DNA of 5,909 nucleotides from Candidatus Omnitrophota bacterium (GTDB taxonomy: Bacteria; Omnitrophota; Gorgyraeia; Gygaellales; Profunditerraquicolaceae). Location: contig JAGOIJ010000104.1 of assembly GCA_017995695.1 (NCBI GenBank), positions 1-5,909 on the forward strand, given 5' to 3'. Positions 1-5,387 of this stretch are shown here, piece after piece (positions within the stretch are counted from its first letter, which is position 1; each line of letters starts with the position of its first letter). The notes under the pieces are model-generated. The model searched no databases. It had not been told where the DNA came from and saw only the letters and a program-made list of their open reading frames with translations. Both the position numbers and the translations under genes were made by a program.

Positions 1-34
1 GCTAAAGGCGGGGTATTTATTGATAGCGAGGCAT

Positions 35-1282
35 ATGCAAGAACATAGAGTAGTGGTTACTGGTTTGGGTGTGATAACCCCCGTTGGTAATGACGTGGCT
101 TCTTTCTGGAAATCGCTTACCGAGGGCAAGGGCGGTGTCGGTCCTCTTACGTCGTTTGATCCTACTAACTTTGATTCCAAGATAGCCGCCGAGGTTAAGG
201 GATTTGATCCTGCTCACTTCGGTATGTCTTCGAAAGATGTCAAGCGTATGGACAAGTTTGTCCAGTATGCCGTTGCCAGCACCTATCAAGCGCTCGCTCA
301 GGCAGGGCTTGATCTGGCCAAGGAAAACAAAGAGCGCATGGGCGTTATTATTGGTTCCGGCATTGGAAGTTTGCATATCATCGAAGAGCAGCACAAGATT
401 ATGCTTAATAAGGGCCCTTCGCGTATGTCGCCGTTCCTTATACCGATGCTTATTGTTAATGAAGCAGCTGGCCAGGTAGGTATGGTGTATGGCTTTAAGG
501 GTCCAAATACGTGCGTTGCTACTGCTTGCGCTTCTGGCTCACATGCGATCGGTGATGCTTTCCGCGTGCTAGAGCGAGGCGATGCTGAAGTTATGATTGC
601 AGGTGGCACAGAAAGTTGCATTGTGCCTACGGGCGTAGGAGGGTTCTGCGCGCTCAAGGCTTTATCTACGCGCAACCAAGAGCCGCATAAGGCCAGTCGT
701 CCCTTTGACCGGGATCGCGACGGTTTTATTATGGCTGAAGGGTGCGGGGTGGCAGTGCTTGAAACGCTTGAACATGCGAAGAAGAGAAACGCGCATATCC
801 TTGCCGAGATGGTCGGCTATGGGATGTCTTGCGACGCCTACCATATGACTGCGCCTAATCCTGATGGTAATGGTGCGATGCGTTCAATGCAGCTTGCTTT
901 GCACGATGCCCAACTTAATCCCGAAGATGTCGATTATATTAATGCCCATGGCACTTCAACTAAATTGAATGATAAAGTAGAAACCCTTTCTATCAAGCGG
1001 GCATTAGGAAACTACGCAAAGAAAGTTATGGTATCGTCTACTAAGTCTATGACTGGCCATTTGCTGGGCGCTGCTGGCGGCGTTGAGTTTGTGGCGTGTT
1101 GTTTAGCAATCCGAGACAGTATCGTTCCTCCCACCATAAACTACGAATATCCTGATCCAGAGTGTGACCTCGATTATGTCCCCAATACTGCCCGCAAAAA
1201 AGAAGTGAGCGTGTGCGTGTCGAATTCTTTGGGATTCGGCGGCCACAACGCGACACTTGTGGTAAGGAAATTCAAGGGTTAA
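35..1282 (+). CDS. fabF: 3-oxoacyl-ACP synthase II (KAS II)
   Basis: Condensing enzyme of type II fatty acid synthesis: it joins malonyl-ACP to a growing acyl-ACP in the cytosol. The 415-residue product matches the usual FabF length of about 410-415. It opens with RVVVTGLGVITPVGN (5-19) and carries the complete Cys-His-His triad: Cys165 in TACASGSHA, His305 in NAHGTST and His342 in STKSMTGHLLGAAGG, plus Lys337. The C-terminal NSLGFGGHNATLVV (397-410) is the phenylalanine-gate region typical of FabF. I chose ATG at 35 because it leaves only three residues before RVVVTG, as in known FabF proteins. Its GAGG (28-31) is only 3 nt away, however. A TTG at 20, preceded by GGCGGGG (7-13), would add five residues, and the frame stays open to the left edge. 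The gene ends 42 bp before leuC in the same direction. Family assignment is very secure; only the start is uncertain. Confidence 0.95.
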   Translation: MQEHRVVVTGLGVITPVGNDVASFWKSLTEGKGGVGPLTSFDPTNFDSKIAAEVKGFDPAHFGMSSKDVKRMDKFVQYAVASTYQALAQAGLDLAKENKERMGVIIGSGIGSLHIIEEQHKIMLNKGPSRMSPFLIPMLIVNEAAGQVGMVYGFKGPNTCVATACASGSHAIGDAFRVLERGDAEVMIAGGTESCIVPTGVGGFCALKALSTRNQEPHKASRPFDRDRDGFIMAEGCGVAVLETLEHAKKRNAHILAEMVGYGMSCDAYHMTAPNPDGNGAMRSMQLALHDAQLNPEDVDYINAHGTSTKLNDKVETLSIKRALGNYAKKVMVSSTKSMTGHLLGAAGGVEFVACCLAIRDSIVPPTINYEYPDPECDLDYVPNTARKKEVSVCVSNSLGFGGHNATLVVRKFKG

Positions 1283-1309
1283 TTCAAAATAAATATTGCC
1301 TTTTGATAT

Positions 1310-1315
1310 TATAAT
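1310..1315 (+). promoter_or_regulatory. Possible -10 box (TATAAT) just upstream of leuC
   Basis: The AT-rich fabF-leuC gap contains a perfect TATAAT ending 9 nt before the leuC ATG. If used, transcription would start at about 1321-1323 and the mRNA would have almost no leader, which agrees with the lack of a clear Shine-Dalgarno sequence before leuC. There is no good -35 hexamer at 16-18 bp; TTCAAA at 1283-1288 is 21 bp away. In an AT-rich stretch a TATAAT can arise by chance, so this is a weak call. Confidence 0.3.
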
Positions 1316-1324
1316 TTAAGCACT

Positions 1325-2611
1325 ATGGCTTATACCATTGCAGAAAAAATATTACTGGCGCATACCGATAAGAAAACTATTGCCCCGGGTGAGTTTATTG
1401 AGGCCAAGGTTGATGTTGCCTTAGGTAATGATATTACTGCGCCTTTGGCAATCGCGGAGTTTAAGAAAGCAGGGCTCAAGAAAGTCTTCGATAATAAAAA
1501 GATTGTTCTGGTGCCGGATCATTTTGCGCCGGCAAAGGATGCCCGCAGCGCTAACCAATGCAAAATCTTGGCTGATTTTGCCAAAGAATATCGGATTAAA
1601 AATTATTTTGAAGTTGGCTGTATGGGTATCGAACATGCGCTGCTGCCCGAACAAGGATTAGTTGAGCCCGGCGATCTGGTGATTGGCGCTGATTCACACA
1701 CTTGTACGTATGGCGCCTTAGGTTGTTATGCTACCGGAGTTGGCTCGACAGATTTAGCGCGGGCTTTCATTGACGGCAAGGTCTGGCTTAAAGTGCCGCC
1801 TACCGTTAAGTATATATATAAAGGTAAGCTTGACACCTGGGTAGGAGGTAAAGATCTTATTCTTTTCACCATTGGCCAGATTGGCGTTGATGGCGCTTTA
1901 TATAAAGTTATGGAGTTTGCAGGTCCGGTCATTGAAAAGCTTGGCATGGATGATCGTTTCGCCATGTCGAATATGGCAATTGAGGCAGGCGCCCGCGCAG
2001 GATTGATTAACCCTGATGCAGTTACTATGCGGTATGTGAATACTGCAAAGAAAAAAAGACCATCGACCATGGACCATAGACTAGCGACCCGCTTAACCAG
2101 CGATAAAGACGCGCATTATGAAAAGATTTATGAATGGGATGTCTCGAGCTTAGAGCCGCAGGTGGCATGTCCACATTTGCCAAGCAATGTTAAGCCGGTG
2201 CGTAAGCTAAGCGATGTTAAAGTTGATCAAGTTGTTATTGGCTCTTGCACTAATGGCAGAATATCTGATATGCGCATGGCCGCCAAGATTTTAAAAGGGA
2301 AGAAAGCAAAGCCCGGTGTGCGCCTGATTATATTTCCTGCGACCCAGAAGATCTATCGTGAATCTGTGAAGGAGGGTTTGGCAGAGATTTTTGTTAAGGC
2401 AGGCGGGATTTTTTCTACGCCGACCTGTGGTCCTTGCCTAGGTGGGCATATGGGGATTCTCACCGAAGGTGAGACCTGCATTGCTACGACCAATCGCAAT
2501 TTTCTTGGCAGAATGGGAAGCCCTAAATCGTTTGTGTATTTGGCAAATCCGGCGGTTGCAGCGGCTTCGGCGATAACCGGAAGGATTACGCATCCAGGTG
2601 AAGTGCCGTAG
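1325..2611 (+). CDS. leuC: 3-isopropylmalate dehydratase, large subunit
   Basis: Catalytic subunit of isopropylmalate isomerase, which interconverts 2- and 3-isopropylmalate in leucine biosynthesis; it pairs with the leuD product. The 428-residue protein is of the shorter (about 420 aa) aconitase-family type. The [4Fe-4S] ligands are visible: Cys308 in GSCTNGR, and Cys368 and Cys371 in CGPCLGGH. Other family motifs are GADSHTCTYGALG (121-133), EPQVACPHLPSNVKPV (277-292) and TNRNFLGRMGSP (389-400). The ATG at 1325 is the only start between the upstream in-frame TGA (1304) and the conserved N-terminus TIAEKIL; no good Shine-Dalgarno precedes it. Residues 245-255 are encoded by a GACCATN heptad array and appear to be an insertion of about seven residues before the conserved SDKDA segment, which would explain the slightly long product. 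Homoaconitase is the alternative reading, but the LeuD specificity loop and the adjacent leuB favour leucine synthesis. Confidence 0.92.
   Translation: MAYTIAEKILLAHTDKKTIAPGEFIEAKVDVALGNDITAPLAIAEFKKAGLKKVFDNKKIVLVPDHFAPAKDARSANQCKILADFAKEYRIKNYFEVGCMGIEHALLPEQGLVEPGDLVIGADSHTCTYGALGCYATGVGSTDLARAFIDGKVWLKVPPTVKYIYKGKLDTWVGGKDLILFTIGQIGVDGALYKVMEFAGPVIEKLGMDDRFAMSNMAIEAGARAGLINPDAVTMRYVNTAKKKRPSTMDHRLATRLTSDKDAHYEKIYEWDVSSLEPQVACPHLPSNVKPVRKLSDVKVDQVVIGSCTNGRISDMRMAAKILKGKKAKPGVRLIIFPATQKIYRESVKEGLAEIFVKAGGIFSTPTCGPCLGGHMGILTEGETCIATTNRNFLGRMGSPKSFVYLANPAVAAASAITGRITHPGEVP
2058..2089 (+). repeat. Degenerate GACCATN heptad array inside leuC
   Basis: Read in steps of seven, the bases are GACCATC, GACCATG, GACCATA, GACTAGC and then GACC. 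That is three near-perfect units differing only at the last base, one diverged unit and a partial one. The array is translated in the leuC frame as residues R245 to T255 (core PSTMDHRLA) and lies between a lysine-rich segment and the conserved SDKDAHYE. From memory of the family, about seven residues separate the R-P pair and S-D here; this copy has twelve to fourteen, matching 21 bp or three heptads. The repeat is seen directly; the insertion is inferred. Confidence 0.7.
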
Positions 2612-2616
2612 TTTTA

Positions 2617-2665
2617 GTATTGAGTATTGAGTATTGAGTATTGAGTATAGAGTATTGAGTATTGA
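2617..2665 (+). repeat. GTATTGA x7 tandem heptad array between leuC and leuD
   Basis: Seven uninterrupted 7-bp units begin six bases after the leuC stop codon. All are GTATTGA except the fifth (2645-2651), which is GTATAGA. An inverted array follows after 29 bases, so the two can fold into a long imperfect hairpin. The core between them (2666-2694) is not repetitive but contains the 10-bp palindrome AAAAGCTTTT (2683-2692). The uniform units suggest recent expansion or strong homogenisation. No coding function is credible here, although the opposite strand reads through as a repeating seven-residue peptide. Confidence 0.95.
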
Positions 2666-2694
2666 TGTCCAAGGGCAGATCAAAAAGCTTTTAC

Positions 2695-2722
2695 TCAATA
2701 CTCACGACTCAATACTTAATAC
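2695..2722 (-). repeat. Inverted heptad array (TCAATAC x4, partly diverged)
   Basis: On the + strand the four consecutive heptads are TCAATAC, TCACGAC, TCAATAC and TTAATAC, the reverse complements of GTATTGA with two diverged units. In register they pair with 2638-2665: 24 Watson-Crick pairs plus one G-T out of 28, closing a 29-nt loop. Because the left array has seven units and this one four, several alternative registers are possible. The array ends 15 bp before the leuD ATG, where a Shine-Dalgarno would normally lie; none is present. The hairpin is followed by no T-tract, so it is not a standard terminator. Confidence 0.88.
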
Positions 2723-2737
2723 ATACATCACACTATT

Positions 2738-3226
2738 ATGATTATTAAAGGCAAAGTCCACAAATTCGGCAACGACATAAATACTGACGATATCATTGCA
2801 GCCAAATATCTAGTTTCGACTGATGCGAAAGAACTTGGCGCGCATTGTATGGAAACTATTGCTCCTGATTTTGCGAAGAAGGTGCAAGAAGGTGATATTA
2901 TTGTTGCCGGCAATAATTTTGGCTGTGGATCATCAAGAGAGCATGCGCCTTTGGCAATCAAGGGCTGTGGGGTAAAGGCTGTTATCGCCAAAAGTTTTGC
3001 CGCCATTTTTTTTCGCAATGCTATAAATATTGGATTGCCGTTTCTGGAGCTAGCGGATATAGAGAAAATTAACGAGGGTGATATTTTAGAGATAGATTTA
3101 AGCAGCGGAACGATTAAGAATATATCTGTGAATCAGTCGTTTAAGACGCAAGGTTTTCCTACATTTCTGCAGGAGATTGTGCAAGAGGGAGGGTTGATTC
3201 CGTGGGTAACAAAACATACAAAATAG
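2738..3226 (+). CDS. leuD: 3-isopropylmalate dehydratase, small subunit
   Basis: Small (swivel-domain) subunit that completes the isopropylmalate isomerase active site with LeuC. The 162 residues fit the usual 160-170 for this short class. Motifs seen are KFGNDINTDDIIAAKYL (9-25), NFGCGSSREHAPLAI (60-74) and AKSFAAIFFRNAINIGLP (84-101). In this family a short loop after the first motif contributes to substrate choice: an arginine (YLRT) goes with homoaconitase, while hydrophobic residues go with isopropylmalate. Here it reads YLVS (24-27), supporting isopropylmalate. The ATG at 2738 fits the family N-terminus exactly. No Shine-Dalgarno is visible upstream, and the preceding 126 bp are occupied by the heptad arrays rather than by the tight leuC-leuD junction common elsewhere. 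The 3' end overlaps leuB by 25 bp. An eight-T run at 3006-3013 is in frame and does not break the gene. Confidence 0.93.
   Translation: MIIKGKVHKFGNDINTDDIIAAKYLVSTDAKELGAHCMETIAPDFAKKVQEGDIIVAGNNFGCGSSREHAPLAIKGCGVKAVIAKSFAAIFFRNAINIGLPFLELADIEKINEGDILEIDLSSGTIKNISVNQSFKTQGFPTFLQEIVQEGGLIPWVTKHTK
3188..3193 (+). promoter_or_regulatory. Shine-Dalgarno (GGAGGG) for leuB inside leuD
   Basis: GGAGGG lies 8 nt before the GTG at 3202, within the leuD coding sequence. It supports that GTG as the leuB start and is the strongest ribosome-binding match seen in the window. Confidence 0.75.
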
Positions 3227-4263
3227 CAGTAGTGCCTGGCGATGGTACTGGTCCTGAAGTAGTGCGCGAGGGACTGAAAGTTTTACACGCAGCAGGCAAG
3301 AAATTTGGCTTTCAGCTCGATACAAAAACCTACGATTTCGGCGGCGAGCGTTATCTTAAGACCGGCAAGACGCTTGAAGATGGCGATATAGAAGAGCTAA
3401 GGCGGTATCAGGCAATTTATTTAGGCGCGATCGGCCATCCTGATGTTAAACCGGGGATTCTTGAAACCGGTATCCTGCTTAAATTACGATTTTCTCTTGA
3501 TCAGTATATTAACCTTCGCCCCGTAAAGTTATATAATAGTGCATTCTGTCCCTTAAAAGACAAGAAGCCTGAAGATATTGATTTTGTCGTGGTGCGTGAG
3601 AATTCTGAAGGTTTATATAAAGGAATGGGAGAATTCCAAAAGAAAGGCACCAAAGAAGAAGTAGCTATCCAGATTTCATATAATACGCGCAAAGGTGTTG
3701 AGCGCTGCATCAGATATGCTTTTGAATTTTGCAAAAAGCGCAATAAGAAGAAAAAACTGACGCTCTGCGGCAAAACCAACGTGTTAACGTATGCCTGGGA
3801 TTTGTGGGAGCGCACCTTTCATGAAGTAGCAAAAGAATATCCTGACATTGCGACTGATTATGCGCACGTTGATGCAACCACGATGTGGTTTGTAAAAAAT
3901 CCGGAGTGGTTTGATGTGATTGTTACTGATAATATGTTTGGCGATATTATCACTGATTTAGGGGCCATGGTCCAGGGCGGCATGGGCATCGCTGCCGGAG
4001 GCAACATTAACCCGCAAGGCGTTTCCATGTTTGAGCCTATCGGTGGCAGTGCGCCGAAATATACGGGACAAAATGTCATTAATCCATTGGCTGCGATTTG
4101 CGCCGGCGGAATGATGCTTGAGAATCTTGGCGCAGCTGAAGCTGGTCGCGCCATTGAAAACGCTGTTATTAAGCTTGTGCAAACGAAGCTGAAGTCGTTG
4201 GCTGCCGGAAAGATGGGATTTTCAACTACCGAAATTGGTGATTTGGTGGTTGAAAATATTTAA
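3202..4263 (+). CDS. leuB: 3-isopropylmalate dehydrogenase-like beta-decarboxylating dehydrogenase
   Basis: Member of the isocitrate/isopropylmalate dehydrogenase family, probably converting 3-isopropylmalate to 2-oxoisocaproate; the role is taken from its place behind leuCD. The 353 residues carry the family landmarks: VPGDGTGPEV (11-20), substrate arginines R96 (LRFSLD), R106 (NLRP) and R132 (VRENSEGLY with Tyr139), Lys191 (GKTNV), Asp224 (HVDA) and the metal aspartates D248 and D252 in DNMFGDIITD. The cofactor loop reads IGGSAPKYTG (280-289). Ordinary LeuB has a pattern like HGSAPDIAG, with an aspartate that selects NAD, whereas Lys286-Tyr287 here resembles the NADP pair of E. coli isocitrate dehydrogenase; the usual histidine is Gly281. 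Start is GTG, supported by GGAGGG eight bases upstream and by the conserved YKIAVVPGDG. Tartrate/malate or isocitrate/homoisocitrate dehydrogenase activity cannot be excluded from sequence alone. Confidence 0.85.
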   Translation: MGNKTYKIAVVPGDGTGPEVVREGLKVLHAAGKKFGFQLDTKTYDFGGERYLKTGKTLEDGDIEELRRYQAIYLGAIGHPDVKPGILETGILLKLRFSLDQYINLRPVKLYNSAFCPLKDKKPEDIDFVVVRENSEGLYKGMGEFQKKGTKEEVAIQISYNTRKGVERCIRYAFEFCKKRNKKKKLTLCGKTNVLTYAWDLWERTFHEVAKEYPDIATDYAHVDATTMWFVKNPEWFDVIVTDNMFGDIITDLGAMVQGGMGIAAGGNINPQGVSMFEPIGGSAPKYTGQNVINPLAAICAGGMMLENLGAAEAGRAIENAVIKLVQTKLKSLAAGKMGFSTTEIGDLVVENI

Positions 4264-4272
4264 TTTCGTTGA

Positions 4273-4333
4273 GGTAACGGGTCCTGATTTGGCCTGTTTC
4301 TCGCGGGAACGCTCGAGTTCAGTCCAAGTTACC
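4273..4333 (+). other. Foldable palindromic element in the leuB-asd gap
   Basis: The 98-bp gap contains a nested inverted repeat. GGTAAC (4273-4278) pairs with GTTACC (4328-4333); GGG (4279-4281) with TCC (4323-4325); CTGA (4284-4287) with TCAG (4319-4322); CTC (4300-4302) with GAG (4315-4317); and GCG (4303-4305) with CGC (4310-4312) around a GGAA loop, which fits the GNRA class. The outer GTTAC (4328-4332) can instead pair with GTAAC (4338-4342), closer to the asd start. No T-tract follows, so a terminator is unlikely. It may be a cis-acting leader, an mRNA-processing hairpin or a dispersed palindromic repeat; I match it to no known riboswitch. Confidence 0.5.
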
Positions 4334-4352
4334 GTTAGTAACACAAAGACAC

Positions 4353-4356
4353 GAGG
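4353..4356 (+). promoter_or_regulatory. Ribosome binding site (GAGG) for asd
   Basis: GAGG ends 5 nt before the ATG at 4362, supporting that start. It lies downstream of the foldable element, within 14 bases of the alternative GTTAC/GTAAC hairpin. Confidence 0.6.
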
Positions 4357-4361
4357 ATAAA

Positions 4362-5387
4362 ATGAAAAAATACAATGTTGCAGTAGTTGGTGTTGGCGTG
4401 GTGGGTATTGAGATGTTACGCGTTTTAAGGCAGCGCAAATTTCCTATTGGTGAGCTGCGCGTATTTGCGCGTTCAGCGCGGGATATTGATGTTGATGGCC
4501 AGAAATATTCGGTGGAGCCGATATCTGCCGATGGTTTTAAGGGAATCGACATTGCATTATTCGCAGGCACCGAAGGAGAGAAGGGCGCAGCAGTCACTTT
4601 TGCGCAAGCAGCAATTAAACAAGGCGCGGTGGTTATTGATAATGGCGCGGATTTCCGTATGGATCAGAGCGTGCCCTTGGTTGTCCCTGAAGTCAATGCG
4701 CAAGACGTCAAAATGCATAAAGGTATTATTGCTAACCCTAATTGTTCCACTATCCAGATGGTGGTTGCCTTATGGCCTATCTATAAGAAGGTTGGCATTA
4801 AAAGAGTTGTGGTCACTACCTTGCAGGCTTCTTCAGGCGCAGGCAAAAGCGCAGTTGAGCAATTGAAAGAGGAGACCTCGCTCATTGCCTCTGGCGGTTT
4901 TGATAATGTTCATGTTAAAGCATCCCAAAAGTCCATGCCTCAACAATTGTCGTACAATGTCTTTCCGCATATCGGCAGCTGCGCAGATGATGATTACACC
5001 AATGAGGAATGGAAGTTGGTAAAAGAGTCGCATAAGATTATGCACGATGATGCGATTAGTATTAGCGCGACGACCGTGCGCGTGCCGGTACGGACTGGTC
5101 ATTCTGAATCAGTGTACATTGAAACAGCGCAGCCTATTGAACCGGATGCGGTCAGAAAACTCCTTGCGCAGTCACCCGGCATTGTGGTGATTGATGATCT
5201 TAAGAATAATCTCTACCCTATGCCTAAAGATGTGGAAGGCAAAGATGAGACCTTCATCGGCAGGATCCGTAAAGATCCCTTTGTTAAGAATGGCCTTTGG
5301 TTGTGGGTGGTAGCTGATAATCTGCGCAAGGGCGCAGCAACCAATGCTGTGCAGATTGCCGAATGCGTAATCTCAAGCTCACCATAG
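4362..5387 (+). CDS. asd: Aspartate-semialdehyde dehydrogenase
   Basis: Reduces L-aspartyl-4-phosphate to aspartate semialdehyde with NADPH, the branch point for lysine/diaminopimelate, threonine and methionine. The 341 residues match the usual bacterial length. The nucleophile is Cys128 in NPNCSTIQ (125-132). SGAGKSAVEQL (158-168), EEWKLVKES (215-223) and RVPVRTGHSES (240-250) follow in order; Arg240 and His247 correspond to the substrate arginine and the acid/base histidine. The C-terminal DNLRKGAATNAVQIAE (319-334) is diagnostic. The ATG start gives the usual KYNVAVVG opening and has GAGG upstream. The nucleotide loop is odd: it reads VVGVGVVGIEML (8-19), a GxGxxG with one residue fewer than the GATGAVG usual in this family. 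All catalytic residues remain, so the enzyme is probably active. The gene follows leuB after 98 bp and overlaps truA by 25 bp. Confidence 0.94.
   Translation: MKKYNVAVVGVGVVGIEMLRVLRQRKFPIGELRVFARSARDIDVDGQKYSVEPISADGFKGIDIALFAGTEGEKGAAVTFAQAAIKQGAVVIDNGADFRMDQSVPLVVPEVNAQDVKMHKGIIANPNCSTIQMVVALWPIYKKVGIKRVVVTTLQASSGAGKSAVEQLKEETSLIASGGFDNVHVKASQKSMPQQLSYNVFPHIGSCADDDYTNEEWKLVKESHKIMHDDAISISATTVRVPVRTGHSESVYIETAQPIEPDAVRKLLAQSPGIVVIDDLKNNLYPMPKDVEGKDETFIGRIRKDPFVKNGLWLWVVADNLRKGAATNAVQIAECVISSSP

Noticed and set aside
1..48. Possible 3' end of an upstream gene: an open frame from base 1 ending at TAG 46-48, or a TAA at 3-5 in another frame.
   Set aside because: Only about 15 codons are visible in one frame and one stop in the other. 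Neither gives a recognisable protein end (an acyl carrier protein gene would be a natural neighbour), so no gene can be supported.
298..675. Long minus-strand open frames opposite fabF, leuC, leuB and asd.
   Set aside because: They are antisense to well-supported genes and their translations show no family motif; typical shadows of codon use.
2438..2698. Minus-strand open frame across the heptad array with a repeating SILNTQY-type peptide.
   Set aside because: A 7-bp repeat without stops always yields a 7-residue repeat in translation; the rest lies antisense to leuC and resembles nothing.
2617..2722. CRISPR array.
   Set aside because: The units are 7 bp, contiguous and without spacers; there are no cas genes.
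2638..2737. Intrinsic terminator after leuC.
   Set aside because: The stem is AT-rich, very long, has a 29-nt loop and is not followed by a run of T; leuD follows directly.
2665..2748. A 27-codon ATG reading frame starting at the end of the GTATTGA array and running 11 bp into leuD.
   Set aside because: It consists of the hairpin core and inverted heptads, has no Shine-Dalgarno of its own and no recognisable peptide; it is most likely an accident of the repeat.
3006..3013. Eight-T run in leuD as a possible frameshift or slippage site.
   Set aside because: The frame is intact through it (Ile-Phe-Phe) and family motifs continue on both sides; there is no sign of a second frame being used.
4273..4333. 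tRNA or tRNA-like gene on either strand (6-bp end pairing resembling an acceptor stem).
   Set aside because: At 61 nt it is too short, and there is no recognisable D-arm, T-loop motif or anticodon arm on either strand.
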